Positions 25,782 through 35,055 of a stretch of 64,000 nucleotides of DNA are shown here, piece by piece. The stretch is from Phaeobacter bryozoorum (lineage in GTDB: Bacteria > Pseudomonadota > Alphaproteobacteria > Rhodobacterales > Rhodobacteraceae), in NCBI RefSeq assembly GCF_041893525.1, contig NZ_CP169068.1; one strand, written 5' to 3'. Within the stretch, counting starts at the first letter, position 1. Each line of letters begins with the position of its first letter. The notes under the pieces are model-generated. The model saw only the letters and a program-made list of their open reading frames with translations. It did not search any database and was not told where the DNA came from. Both the position numbers and the translations under genes were made by a program.

Positions 25782-26753
25782 TCAGCCAAGCCCGACGCGC
25801 AGGCAATCGTGGATATGCAGCAGTCCGACAGCCTTTGCCGTCTCTGCATCGGGATCGACGACAAACAGGCAGGTAATCTTGCGGTCATTCATGATTGCGA
25901 CGGCTTCTTCCGCAAGCGAGCCGGGAGCAATGGTGGTCGGGTTGTGAGTCATGACATCGGCGGCGGATTTTTCCAGCAGCCCGTCCATATGCCGCCGCAA
26001 ATCGCCATCGGTTATGATGCCCTGCAGCACACCGCCCGCATCAGTGACACCAGCAACGCCAAATCCTTTCTGGCTGATTTCGATCAGCGCGTCGGGCATT
26101 GGGGTTTCGGTGCTGACCAGCGGCAAGGCCGCCCCGTCGTGCATCAGGTCGTCAACCTTCGACAGTCGTGCGCCCAGCTTGCCACCGGGGTGGAAGGCGC
26201 GGAAATTTTCAGGTCGGAAATCCCTGTGCTTCATCAGGGCGATGGCCAGCGCATCGCCCATCGCCAGAGTGAGCGTCGTCGAAATCGAGGGCACCATGCC
26301 AAAACCGCAGGCCTCGCCCATGGCGGGGATTTGCAGATGCACATCGGCCTCTTTCATCAGGGTGCTGTCCATCCGGCTGGACAGTCCGATCAGCGGGATG
26401 CCAAAGCGACGCGTGAACGAAAGCAGATTTGCCAGCTCAGGCGCTTCACCAGAGTTGGAAATCGCCAGCACCACATCACCTTTGGACAGCATGCCGAGGT
26501 CGCCGTGGCTGGCTTCGGCGGGGTGGACGAAATAAGCGGGCGTCCCGGTAGATGCCAGGGTCGCGGCGATCTTGTGCCCGATATGACCGGATTTACCGAT
26601 ACCGCTGACGATGATCCGCCCTTCGGCCTGAAGCACGAGGTCTACGGCCTCGGCAAAACGTTCATCCAGACTGTCCGCCAGCGCATCCAGAGCACGGGCT
26701 TCGTCGGTGATCACCTGTCGCGCGGTGGCGAGGAATGTCTCTGCGCTGCTCAT
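25782..26753 (-). CDS. kdsD: Arabinose-5-phosphate isomerase KdsD/KpsF
   Basis: Converts ribulose-5-phosphate to arabinose-5-phosphate, the first step to the Kdo of lipopolysaccharide. A SIS domain (about residues 35-180, with VSGIGKSGHIGHKIAATLAS and HGDLGML) is followed by two CBS domains (about 205-323). ATG 26753 gives the standard 323 residues; a longer frame upstream is shadow of rnd, which it overlaps by 4 bases. Confidence 0.95.
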   Translation of the reverse strand: MSSAETFLATARQVITDEARALDALADSLDERFAEAVDLVLQAEGRIIVSGIGKSGHIGHKIAATLASTGTPAYFVHPAEASHGDLGMLSKGDVVLAISNSGEAPELANLLSFTRRFGIPLIGLSSRMDSTLMKEADVHLQIPAMGEACGFGMVPSISTTLTLAMGDALAIALMKHRDFRPENFRAFHPGGKLGARLSKVDDLMHDGAALPLVSTETPMPDALIEISQKGFGVAGVTDAGGVLQGIITDGDLRRHMDGLLEKSAADVMTHNPTTIAPGSLAEEAVAIMNDRKITCLFVVDPDAETAKAVGLLHIHDCLRVGLG

Positions 26754-27364
26754 GAGTGTGCAAAGATATCGGTTTCGGGCCAGCCGGCGAGATCCAGCTT
26801 GGCACGCATCGGCAGAAAATCGAAACAGGCCTGCGCCATTTCGCTGCGACCTTCCCGATCCAGACGCTTGTCCAGCGCCGCGCGCAGCCGGTGCAGATAC
26901 AGGACATCGGACGCGGCATAGTCGAGCTGCGCATCGGTCAGTTGCGGCGCCCCCCAGTCGCTCATCTGCTGTTGCTTGGAAATATCGACACCGATCAGGT
27001 CCTGAGTCAGGTTCTTCAACCCGTGGCGATCCGTGTAAGTGCGGACCAGGCGGCTGGCAATCTTGGTGCAATACACCGGTGCCGCCAGCACTCCAAACGC
27101 GTGATACATGGCCGCAATATCAAAGCGGCCGAAATGGAACAGTTTCAGCACGTTGGGATCCTTGAGCATCCGGCAGAGATTGGGGGCTTCAGACTGCCCG
27201 TTGGAGACCTGCACGATATGCGCATTGCCGTCACCGCCTGACATCTGAATAACGCAAAGCCGGTCCCGATGCGGGTTGAGACCCATCGTCTCGCAGTCGA
27301 TCGCAACGACTGGCCCGAGATCAAGCCCGTCGGGCAGGTCGTTCTGGTAAAGGTGATTGGCCAA
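26750..27364 (-). CDS. rnd: Ribonuclease D-type 3'-5' exonuclease
   Basis: DEDD exonuclease acting on RNA 3' ends, in the short form (204 residues, no HRDC domains) common in alphaproteobacteria. Catalytic motifs: VVAIDCETMGLNP (Exo I), HFGRFDIAAMYHAF (Exo II) and LDYAASDVLYLHRL (Exo III with Tyr). No ATG fits; TTG 27364 gives N-terminus (M)ANHLYQNDLPDG and has AAAGGA 8-9 bases ahead. A longer open frame upstream lacks homologous sequence. Confidence 0.9.
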   Translation of the reverse strand: MANHLYQNDLPDGLDLGPVVAIDCETMGLNPHRDRLCVIQMSGGDGNAHIVQVSNGQSEAPNLCRMLKDPNVLKLFHFGRFDIAAMYHAFGVLAAPVYCTKIASRLVRTYTDRHGLKNLTQDLIGVDISKQQQMSDWGAPQLTDAQLDYAASDVLYLHRLRAALDKRLDREGRSEMAQACFDFLPMRAKLDLAGWPETDIFAHS

Positions 27365-27596
27365 GAAACGCGATCCTTTGTCTGGCAAGTACAACGGGTT
27401 TGGCCCCGAGATAGGGGTTTCGGCAGGCAAACTCAACTCTGGCACCGGCAATTGGCTCCGCTTTGGCGTGGAGCAGGCCCAATGCAACAGGGGGTCTCGC
27501 AGATATCTGCGGTCTTTTGATTGATCGCGGCTATAGATCGGCCACCGATATTAAATCGGGCGATCCTGCCGCGATGATCTTTTGCCGGTGGTGGTA

Positions 27597-27672
27597 TGGT
27601 GCCGCTGAAGGGACTCGAACCCCCGACCCCATCATTACGAATGACGTGCTCTACCATCTGAGCTACAGCGGC
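27597..27672 (-). tRNA. tRNA-Thr (anticodon CGT)
   Basis: Cloverleaf on the minus strand: acceptor GCCGCTG pairs with CAGCGGC, D arm GCTC...GAGC, anticodon stem CGTCA/TGATG with loop TTCGTAA (anticodon CGT, codon ACG), T arm GGGGG TTCGAGT CCCTT region with the TTCGA core, discriminator A and encoded CCA at 27597-27599. Confidence 0.96.
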
Positions 27673-27744
27673 GACCAGCGCGGGTCAGGGCCCGCAGCGG
27701 TCTGTGCGGCGCGCTTTAGCATTGGCGCGCCTCTTGGAAAAGAT

Positions 27745-29265
27745 CTATTTCGCGCCTTGGAATTTCCCCTTGGGCTCTTCGGAAGCGTCGGATGCTGGGC
27801 TGTCTGGATCCGGTACCGCCGCCGGATCGTCACTTTCCAGCAATTCGACCTCGGGGATGTCACTTGTATCAGGTCCGGCGGCCCCTTCCGGCGTGCCTGT
27901 GATCAAGGGCAGCACCTGCGCACCAGTGGCGCCGACAATCTCGGGGGCCTCGGGGCGGCGCCAGCTGAGTGTGTCGAAGCTAGAACAGTTTTCACAGACC
28001 GGCGCCCATTCCGCGTGGATATGATTGCAGGTATCACAGACCCACTGTGGTCCGCGTGGCGCATTCAACGCCCGTGCCAGCCAGCCCTGGATTACCGCGT
28101 CCGAGGCACCCTCGCCCTTCTCGATGGCCGCCATCAAGGTCAGCGCCCGTGCATCGGGATTTCGTTCGACCAAATCGCCCAGCGCACGACGGGCCTCTGG
28201 AAAATCCTCGGCGACGATATGCAGCTCGGCCATCACCAGCCGGGTTTCATCATGCTGCGGCGCCAGCCGCGACAGTTGAGCAAAGCGTTTCACCCGCTCC
28301 GCGGCGGTTTCATTCGGCTCGACCTCGGCAAAGGCATGTGCCAGATCCGGGTGCGGCTGCGCTTCCCAGGCTTTTTTGAGAACCCGGATGGCGTAGCGCT
28401 TCTTGTCGCGCGCCAGATAGGCACGGGCCGCCATGGCCGCCGCGGGGACCAGATCCGGCGAAAGCCGGTTGGCCTCGATCGCCTGTTCCTGCTGTTCGAC
28501 GGTCGCCCCGTCTTCGACAATCGCGCGAGAGGCGGACAGGGCCAGCACCGCATCGCGGCGCTTGTAGACGTCACGCGGCAGGGTGCCGGTCTTCAACTTC
28601 GTCGTCAGCGTCTTGCGCGCACCAGCCCAATCCTGCGCCCGCGCCTGAAGTGTCAGCAGCGTATCCTGCACCTCTTCATGTTTGGGCCGCAGAGCAAGCG
28701 CCTTCTCGGCCAGTTGACGCGCCGTATCGGTATCCCCTTCGGAGAGCTTCTGTTTCATGATGCCGCGCACCCCGACAAAGCGGGTGGACTGGTTGCTCAC
28801 CAGCCGCTTATAGGCCTCCGCTGCCTTCTTGGTGTCGCCTGCCAGCTCCGCAGCCTGCGCTGTCAGCAGGTCCGTCAGCTCCGGCTTTTCAAGATATTTC
28901 TCCGCGCGCGCAGCCTTGGCCATTGCCAACCGCCCTTCGCCAGAAGCCAGCGCCATCAACCCGTCGGATAGCGCCTGATAGCCCTTGCGCTCGCGCCCCT
29001 TGTCGAAATAGCGCGAAATCGCGGTTTCATCGCCATTAAGGAACCGTAGCGTCGCCAGAAGAAGTGAGAGAAGTTTGAATGCAACCCAAACGGCAAAAAC
29101 CAGAACTGCAAGCGCAATGACCGACTGCAATGCGCTCAGGGTGTATTCGGTGCCGGCGACCGTGATCTGAACGCCGCCAGCGGTTTCCGTCAGCAATGTG
29201 GCACCAAAGGCGAGCACCGCCACGATGGCGACGAAAACGAGAATCTTCAACAATGACCAGAGCAT
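27745..29265 (-). CDS. hemY: HemY-like membrane TPR protein with C-terminal zinc ribbon
   Basis: A 506-residue protein with two N-terminal membrane segments (about 4-26 and 44-68), a HemY_N-type region with YQALSDGLMALASGEGR, tetratricopeptide-like helices (about 95-400), then a zinc ribbon CDTCNHIHAEWAPVCENC (about 420) and an acidic, Pro/Asp-rich tail. The HemY name comes from the hem operon; the role is not catalytic in heme synthesis as far as is known. The zinc ribbon resembles the rubredoxin-type end of LapB. It follows the Mic60-like gene by 10 bases. Confidence 0.85.
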   Translation of the reverse strand: MLWSLLKILVFVAIVAVLAFGATLLTETAGGVQITVAGTEYTLSALQSVIALAVLVFAVWVAFKLLSLLLATLRFLNGDETAISRYFDKGRERKGYQALSDGLMALASGEGRLAMAKAARAEKYLEKPELTDLLTAQAAELAGDTKKAAEAYKRLVSNQSTRFVGVRGIMKQKLSEGDTDTARQLAEKALALRPKHEEVQDTLLTLQARAQDWAGARKTLTTKLKTGTLPRDVYKRRDAVLALSASRAIVEDGATVEQQEQAIEANRLSPDLVPAAAMAARAYLARDKKRYAIRVLKKAWEAQPHPDLAHAFAEVEPNETAAERVKRFAQLSRLAPQHDETRLVMAELHIVAEDFPEARRALGDLVERNPDARALTLMAAIEKGEGASDAVIQGWLARALNAPRGPQWVCDTCNHIHAEWAPVCENCSSFDTLSWRRPEAPEIVGATGAQVLPLITGTPEGAAGPDTSDIPEVELLESDDPAAVPDPDSPASDASEEPKGKFQGAK

Positions 29266-29275
29266 GGCAGCTTCC

Positions 29276-30631
29276 TTATTTGGCGTTCAGGCTTTGGGCC
29301 AGTTCATTCACGGCAGCAACCGCCGAGAGGCGCGCGCGTGCAGCAGCCTGCCAATCAGCGAGCGGCGCAAGCGCGGTTTCGGGCAGGGCCTCAAGTTCCA
29401 TCAGTGCGTCCTGCAGATTGCCATTCTGGACGGCCGCCTCGGCACGGGACAGAACGGCATCAGGATCATCCCCTTCGCGCGGTGCGACCGAACGTGCCCC
29501 GAGCTGACGCCGCATATAGGCGGCGATACCACCGGTTCCCTTGGCTTCCTGACGTGCCGCAGCCAGCGCCTCACGTGCAGCCGGGGCAAACCCATCGCGC
29601 AGGCTGGAGCGGGTACTGACGCCAGCCTCTGCAGAGCCTGCCAGCGCCTCTGGCGGCGTCACACCAACCGCCCGCAGCTCATCCAGCAGACCGCTGAAGC
29701 TTGTCCCCGCATCAAGCGCCGAGCGCAGCCGCGCGACAATTGTTTGCGCACTGGCGATTCGGGCGGCCTCGGCGCTGGCTGCATCCATTGCACGCGCCTC
29801 ATCGACCATTTTTTCGACCTCGGCCCGCTGTGCAGCCAAGCTGTCCTGAAGCTTGTTCAGTTCCGCCTCAAAGGCAGCAACAGCCTCTGGGCTAGCCGCG
29901 TCCGTGATCGGACGGCTTTCCAGCGCATCAACGCGGATCGCCAGACTATCCAGCGCGTCCGCGAGACCGGTATCACCTGCGGCGGTCGCTCCGGATTGCA
30001 GCGCGGCCACCTCCTGCTTCAGCGTATCCAGCTGTTCCGCCAGCGGTGCTAGATTCAGATCGTCAGCGGTGGCGGCAATCCGGTCTTCCAGCTCGGAAAT
30101 CCTTGTGTTCAGGCGCTCCTGAAGCTCCTCCAGAGCCGTGGCATCAACCGAAGGGGCGCTGCGCCACGACGGGGGCAGGAAGCCGTCCAGCACATTCGAC
30201 TGCCCGGCCACAAACCCAAGCCCAGCCGCCACGACCCCTCCCAGAACCGCTGCGCCAAAACCGCCGCGTCTCTCTACGATACGCTCAACCTCGGGCGCCG
30301 GTGGGGTGAAGGGGGGCAGATCATCTGCACTGCGCTCCGTAGCGGCGGTCTCCACAGTCGAGGCTTCGGCCAGTTCGGCAGTTTCTGCCTGCTGCGGGTC
30401 AAGTTGATCGCGCTGATCATCAGAGACAGCGCCGGTTTCAGCATTTACCGGCTCGCTTGGCTGCACGTCTTCGGCCTCTGAATCCACCTCGGATTTGGAG
30501 TCCTCAGCTTGCGTCGCTTCGACCAGCTCGGACGGATCGTCGCCAGCTGCGGTTTCGTCGATGTCCAGCTTGGAGACAGACGTCTGGCCCCTCTCGGCCC
30601 GCATCTCATCGGATGTTTTCTTGTCAGCCAC
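29276..30631 (-). CDS. Alphaproteobacterial Mic60/mitofilin-like membrane protein
   Basis: A 451-residue protein: long acidic N-terminal region (about 1-118) rich in Glu/Asp/Ser, one Gly/Ala-rich membrane segment (about 122-143, GGFGAAVLGGVVAAGLGFVA), a coiled coil (about 165-280), and a C-terminal helical domain (about 330-451, with GGIAAYMRRQLGARSV) matching the mitofilin domain. Mic60 shapes crista junctions in mitochondria, and the alphaproteobacterial homologue affects intracytoplasmic membranes. The domain order and its place between hemD and the HemY-like gene fit that family. Confidence 0.83.
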   Translation of the reverse strand: MADKKTSDEMRAERGQTSVSKLDIDETAAGDDPSELVEATQAEDSKSEVDSEAEDVQPSEPVNAETGAVSDDQRDQLDPQQAETAELAEASTVETAATERSADDLPPFTPPAPEVERIVERRGGFGAAVLGGVVAAGLGFVAGQSNVLDGFLPPSWRSAPSVDATALEELQERLNTRISELEDRIAATADDLNLAPLAEQLDTLKQEVAALQSGATAAGDTGLADALDSLAIRVDALESRPITDAASPEAVAAFEAELNKLQDSLAAQRAEVEKMVDEARAMDAASAEAARIASAQTIVARLRSALDAGTSFSGLLDELRAVGVTPPEALAGSAEAGVSTRSSLRDGFAPAAREALAAARQEAKGTGGIAAYMRRQLGARSVAPREGDDPDAVLSRAEAAVQNGNLQDALMELEALPETALAPLADWQAAARARLSAVAAVNELAQSLNAK

Positions 30632-30684
30632 GCCGACATCCCCCTCGATTCTAAAAATCTCATAACATCAACTCGGCAATAAAC

Positions 30685-31419
30685 TTACTGTGCCGATGAT
30701 CCACCCTCAACCCGCGCCAGACCAGCTGCGGCATCACGCACCAATGCGCACATATCCTTCGCCGTTGGAGAGTTACATATCTGTAAGTCTTTGCATTTCA
30801 ATACGTTCAAAGGCTCGGCCACTGCTTTGCTGAAGGCGATCAGATGGAGCTCTGCGCGATATGGTGCCAATTTGACGAATTGCACCGCAGTGCGCGGCGA
30901 AAAAAGCGGCACGATCAGCGAGGCTTGCGCATCCAGCGCCGCACGGGCCTGATCGCCGTAGCGCAGCAGAACCTGATCGTAGATCACATGTTCCTGGCAG
31001 TTGATACCCGCCTGACAAAGCCGCTTTGCGATATCACCGCGACTGTGGACACCGCGAAGATGAACGAGTGGGGTTTCAGGTGATAACTCTGTCACCGTCC
31101 GGACCAGCTGATCGGCATCCTGCCCGCAGCATTTCGCCTGCCACCCTTTTGCTCTGGCGACGTCGGTCGTGCGGTCTCCGATACAATAGGCCCGCTGACC
31201 TGACTGAGGCTTAGGGGCAAACCGGACTGCATTGGCGGAAGAAAAAACCACATCCCTAGTATAGAGATCGGTTACGGGCGAAGTCAGTTGCACATCAACG
31301 GGCCGCGCATCAAGCAATGGTGCGTAGATCACCTGCATCGTCGAGCGGGTGGATGCCGGAAGATCCGCAACGAACCGTTCCGCCGCCGCGCGGGGGCGTG
31401 TCATCAATAGGCCGACCAT
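30685..31419 (-). CDS. hemD: Uroporphyrinogen-III synthase HemD
   Basis: Closes hydroxymethylbilane to uroporphyrinogen III. The HemD family is weakly conserved; here MTRPRAAAERFVADLPA at the start, DVVFSSANAVRFA, VHLRGVHSRGDIAKRLCQAG and LIVPLFSPRTAVQFVKL are the expected elements. ATG 31419 gives 244 residues; ATG 31404 (MTRPRA) is an alternative. Only 74 bases separate it from the divergent tsaD start. Confidence 0.88.
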   Translation of the reverse strand: MVGLLMTRPRAAAERFVADLPASTRSTMQVIYAPLLDARPVDVQLTSPVTDLYTRDVVFSSANAVRFAPKPQSGQRAYCIGDRTTDVARAKGWQAKCCGQDADQLVRTVTELSPETPLVHLRGVHSRGDIAKRLCQAGINCQEHVIYDQVLLRYGDQARAALDAQASLIVPLFSPRTAVQFVKLAPYRAELHLIAFSKAVAEPLNVLKCKDLQICNSPTAKDMCALVRDAAAGLARVEGGSSAQ

Positions 31420-31493
31420 CACACGCCCCTCGGGATTGTTCGCCACTGCCATAGGTGGTAGCCCCAGCGGGGATATGATGCAACGGTAACGCC

Positions 31494-32591
31494 ATGACAC
31501 GAGACCTCACCCTGCTGGGATTGGAAAGCAGCTGCGATGATACGGCGGCAGCGGTAGTGCGCCATCCGGGACACGGCCCGGCGGAGGTGTTGTCTTCCAT
31601 CGTTTTCGGCCAGACCGAGCTTCACAGTGCCTTTGGAGGCGTCGTGCCGGAGATCGCGGCCCGCGCTCATGCTGAAAAACTTGATCATTGCGTTCGTGAT
31701 GCGCTGGCTGCCGCCGACCTGAGATTGTCGGATATGGATGCTATCGCGGTCACCGCAGGTCCCGGGCTGATTGGCGGCGTCATCTCGGGGGTCATGTGCG
31801 CAAAGGGGTTGGCCGCCGCGAGTGGGCTGCCCCTGATTGGCGTGAACCATCTTGCCGGTCATGCGCTGACTCCACGGCTGACCGATGCGGTCCCTTACCC
31901 CTATCTGATGCTTCTGGTGTCCGGCGGCCATTGTCAGTACCTGATCGTTCGTGGGCCTGCCGATTTCAGACGGCTTGGCGGCACCATTGACGACGCTCCG
32001 GGTGAGGCTTTCGATAAAACCGCCCGCCTTCTGGGTCTGCCGCAACCGGGTGGCCCATCCGTACAGGCTGAGGCGGAGACCGGTGATCCTCGTCGTTTCC
32101 GCTTCCCCCGCCCTTTGCTAGATCGTCCAGATTGTAACCTGTCCTTCTCCGGCCTCAAGACAGCGCTGATGCGGATGCGCGATCAGGTTATGGCCGAAAA
32201 AGGCGGTCTGACACGTCAGGACCGGGCCGATCTCTGCGCCGGATTTCAGGCAGCTGTCACCGATGTTCTGGCCGAGAAGACGCGCCGGGCGATCCGGCTC
32301 TACCTAGAGGAGAGCCCCAACACGCGCACGGTTGCCGTTGCCGGAGGTGTCGCGGCCAATACCTCCATTCGAGCCGCGTTAGAGACAGTTTGTGCCGAGT
32401 TCGACGCCCGGTTCGTTGCCCCGCCGCTGGCACTTTGTACCGACAATGCCGCGATGATTGCCTATGCCGGACTGGAACGGTTTCGCAATGGCGAGCGCGA
32501 CGGCATGGACCTTGCTGCGCGACCACGCTGGCCACTGGACCAAAGCAGCCCTGCCATGTTGGGCAGCGGCAAGAAAGGAGCAAAGGCATGA
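31494..32591 (+). CDS. tsaD: tRNA threonylcarbamoyladenosine synthase subunit TsaD
   Basis: Transfers threonylcarbamoyl to A37 of ANN-decoding tRNAs. The 365-residue ASKHA-fold protein shows LGLESSCDDTAAAVV (residues 9-23), the metal-binding HxxxH in GVNHLAGHAL, VSGGHCQYLIV and AGGVAANTSIR. Partner gene tsaE is at 44101. It overlaps gpsA by 4 bases. Confidence 0.97.
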   Translation: MTRDLTLLGLESSCDDTAAAVVRHPGHGPAEVLSSIVFGQTELHSAFGGVVPEIAARAHAEKLDHCVRDALAAADLRLSDMDAIAVTAGPGLIGGVISGVMCAKGLAAASGLPLIGVNHLAGHALTPRLTDAVPYPYLMLLVSGGHCQYLIVRGPADFRRLGGTIDDAPGEAFDKTARLLGLPQPGGPSVQAEAETGDPRRFRFPRPLLDRPDCNLSFSGLKTALMRMRDQVMAEKGGLTRQDRADLCAGFQAAVTDVLAEKTRRAIRLYLEESPNTRTVAVAGGVAANTSIRAALETVCAEFDARFVAPPLALCTDNAAMIAYAGLERFRNGERDGMDLAARPRWPLDQSSPAMLGSGKKGAKA

Positions 32592-33550
32592 GTGTTTCCG
32601 TGCTCGGATCCGGTGCCTTTGGCACTGCTCTGGCGATATCGCTGGCAGCCAACGGGCCGGTCACCCTCTGGGCGCGCGACGCCGACCAGGCGCTGCAGAT
32701 GCAGGAAACCCGCCGCAACAGTCGGCGCCTGCCAGATGCTGCGCTGCCGGACAAGCTGACGGTGACAAACGATCTGGAACGCGCCGCACAGGCCGAAACG
32801 GTGCTGCTTGCGGTGCCAATGCAGACGCTGCGCGGGTTCATAACCGCTCACGCCGCTTTACTGCGCGACCGCAGGCTTGTGGCCTGCTGCAAAGGGATGG
32901 AGCTCAAAACCGGGCTTGGTCCATTGGCGGTGATCCGTGACTGCCTGCCCGAGGCCCGAACGGCGCTGCTGACCGGCCCCAGTTTCGCCGCTGACATCGC
33001 ACGGGGCCTGCCAACGGCCCTTACGCTGGCCTGTGGCAACGCAGAGACCGGCAGGGAATTACAACAACAGCTGACCACCAAGACCCTACGGCTCTATCGC
33101 ACCACAGATACGATTGGCGCAGAGATTGGCGGTGCGCTGAAAAATGTTATCGCAATTGCCTGCGGCGCCGTGATTGGTGCCGGTCTGGGCGATAGCGCCC
33201 GCGCCGCGCTGATGACCCGGGGATATGCCGAGATGCAGCGTATGGCGCTGGCCACAGGGGCCCGCCCCGAGACACTGGCCGGTCTCTCCGGTTTTGGCGA
33301 TCTGACGCTCACATGCAGCTCTGATCTGTCGCGAAACTACCGCCTAGGGCTTGCCATCGGCCGCGGCGAGGCTTTCGATCCAAATATCACAGTCGAAGGC
33401 GCCGCCACGGCACGCGCGGTCCATGCCGCGGCCACGGCGCGGCAACTGGACATGCCTATCACCGCTATCGTCGTCGCCCTGCTCGATCAGCGCTTGACGA
33501 TTGCCGATGCCACCGCTCAACTGCTTTCAAGACCACTAAAAGAGGAATGA
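32588..33550 (+). CDS. gpsA: Glycerol-3-phosphate dehydrogenase [NAD(P)+] GpsA
   Basis: Makes glycerol-3-phosphate for phospholipid synthesis. The 320-residue protein has the N-terminal Rossmann motif VLGSGAFGTALAISLA (residues 5-20), and the substrate domain GALKNVIAIACGAVIGAGLG with catalytic Lys. ATG 32588 overlaps the tsaD stop; the longer frame upstream is a tsaD shadow. Confidence 0.96.
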   Translation: MSVSVLGSGAFGTALAISLAANGPVTLWARDADQALQMQETRRNSRRLPDAALPDKLTVTNDLERAAQAETVLLAVPMQTLRGFITAHAALLRDRRLVACCKGMELKTGLGPLAVIRDCLPEARTALLTGPSFAADIARGLPTALTLACGNAETGRELQQQLTTKTLRLYRTTDTIGAEIGGALKNVIAIACGAVIGAGLGDSARAALMTRGYAEMQRMALATGARPETLAGLSGFGDLTLTCSSDLSRNYRLGLAIGRGEAFDPNITVEGAATARAVHAAATARQLDMPITAIVVALLDQRLTIADATAQLLSRPLKEE

Positions 33551-33551
33551 C

Positions 33552-33823
33552 ATGCTGATTGCCCTGATCGCGCGCGATAAACCTGATCATTTGCAGACCC
33601 GGATGGACAACCGTGCCGCGCATCTGGCCTATATCGAGGAGACCGGCGTTGTTGCGCAGGCGGGACCGCTACTGGATCAAGACGGCGGCATGGTCGGCTC
33701 GCTGATCATCCTTGATGTCGAGGACATGGCTGCGGGCCAGGCTTGGGCGGATAGCGACCCCTATGCAAAGGCCGGACTGTTTGAAGCGGTTGAGCTGATC
33801 ACCTGGAAAAAGGTCGTCGGCTG

Positions 33824-33824
<1 letters not shown>
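33552..33824 (+). CDS. YciI-like protein
   Basis: A 90-residue ferredoxin-like-fold protein of the YCII family: ARDKPDHLQTRMDNRAAHLA carries the conserved His and Asp region, followed by GPLLDQDGGMVGSLIILDV and DPYAKAGLFEAVEL. The family's reaction is generally unknown. It sits 1 base after gpsA and overlaps the EVE-domain gene by one base. Confidence 0.88.
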
Positions 33825-34246
<422 letters not shown>

Positions 34247-34290
34247 TCTGACAGAATTCTCAGGCTGGCGCTGGTATCAGGGAGAGTGCA

Positions 34291-34686
34291 ATGGAAATAC
34301 TGAATGTTATCGCAGCCGCGATTGCCGGCTTTGTTCTGGGCGCGGTCTGGTATGGCGTGCTGGCTGAGCCTTGGATGCAGGCGGCAAAGGTGCCTCGCGA
34401 TGAAAACGGCAAACCGACAGGTGGGCAAACACCGGCGGTTTTTGTTGCTACCTTTGTGCTTCAGCTCATTGTTGCGGGCATGATGCGCCATGTCTTTGCC
34501 CTGTCGGGGATTGATACCGTGGGCGGTGGCCTCGTCGGCGGGCTGGGCGTAGGGCTGTTTTTCATCACCCCATGGATCATGATCAATAACCTCTACGCTG
34601 TCAGACCGCTGCGCCTGTCAATGATTGATGGCGGCTACGCTACGCTGGCCTGCGGTGCGATTGGTGTCGTGCTGACGTTGTTCTGA
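34291..34686 (+). CDS. DUF1761 small membrane protein
   Basis: A 131-residue membrane protein with four hydrophobic segments and typical DUF1761 features: AAAIAGFVLGAVWYGVLAEP with WM following, and FFITPWIMINNLYAVRPL. Function unknown. A GGGAGAG ribosome-binding site precedes ATG 34291. Confidence 0.82.
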   Translation: MEILNVIAAAIAGFVLGAVWYGVLAEPWMQAAKVPRDENGKPTGGQTPAVFVATFVLQLIVAGMMRHVFALSGIDTVGGGLVGGLGVGLFFITPWIMINNLYAVRPLRLSMIDGGYATLACGAIGVVLTLF

Positions 34687-34714
34687 CGCCCTTCGCTGGC
34701 GAAACGCTATGCAC

Positions 34715-34755
34715 AAAAAAGGGAAGATCCGATCATATGACAGGATCTTCCCTTT
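34715..34755 (-). terminator. Strong intrinsic terminator
   Basis: 13-bp stem with GGGAAGATCC and its complement, 12-base loop, then TTTTTT on the minus strand. It may also end plus-strand transcription from the DUF1761 gene, though there only three T follow. Confidence 0.8.
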
Positions 34756-34820
34756 CACCCCACGTGCTCCAATTCCACCACACGTGTTCGTAAATCTGTG
34801 ATCCTGGCCATCCTGACCGG
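34715..34820 (-). ncRNA. Candidate small RNA on the minus strand
   Basis: Prediction from signals only. A -35-like TTGCGG (34852-34857) and a -10-like TATCTT (34828-34833) with an 18-base spacer point leftward; a 13-bp stem (34718-34730 with 34743-34755) followed by a run of six T on the minus strand ends the transcript. A second hairpin, CACGTG to CACGTG, lies inside. The product would be about 105 nt. It matches no RNA family I can name. Confidence 0.4.
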
Positions 34821-35002
34821 TATCTAGAAGATAGGCCGACCAGCGGTGATTCCGCAAAGGCAATACAGGTAAAATGCAATACATGTACAACCGGGGCATG
34901 TTCCGTGTCGCCGTGATGTCGGTTAATCCCGGTGCCTCCACGAACCAATGACAGAACGACTTAGAAGAAGCCGCCCCACCGTACATCATGATATACGAAA
35001 AG

Positions 35003-35028
35003 CGCCCGCCGGGGGCTTCCGACGGGCG
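35003..35028 (-). terminator. Terminator of the DUF2853 gene
   Basis: 10-bp GC-rich stem with one G-U wobble when read on the minus strand, followed by CTTTTCG. It lies 28 bases past the DUF2853 stop. Confidence 0.75.
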
Positions 35029-35055
35029 ATCCTCAGCGGTCTTCAGGCAATCTGA

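Larger units (their letters stand above)
34687..35055. other. 369-base gap with a possible small RNA
   Basis: No credible coding sequence. The gap holds a strong stem-loop at its left end (34718-34755), a terminator for the DUF2853 gene at its right end (35003-35028), and between them a promoter-like pair pointing left; see the ncRNA entry. Confidence 0.6.

Noticed and set aside
25635..26921. 428-codon plus-strand frame opposite lptC and kdsD
   Set aside because: Spans three confident minus-strand genes and shows no recognisable domain.
27463..28971. 502-codon open frame on the plus strand opposite the HemY-like gene
   Set aside because: It has no family motif, crosses the tRNA-Thr gene and lies antisense to a well-supported gene; long antisense frames are common in GC-rich DNA.
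31420..31493. Loss of hemC from the hem cluster between hemD and tsaD
   Set aside because: Only 74 bases lie here, but hemC is known to be placed elsewhere (near hemE) in related Rhodobacter species, so absence at this point is not evidence of deletion.
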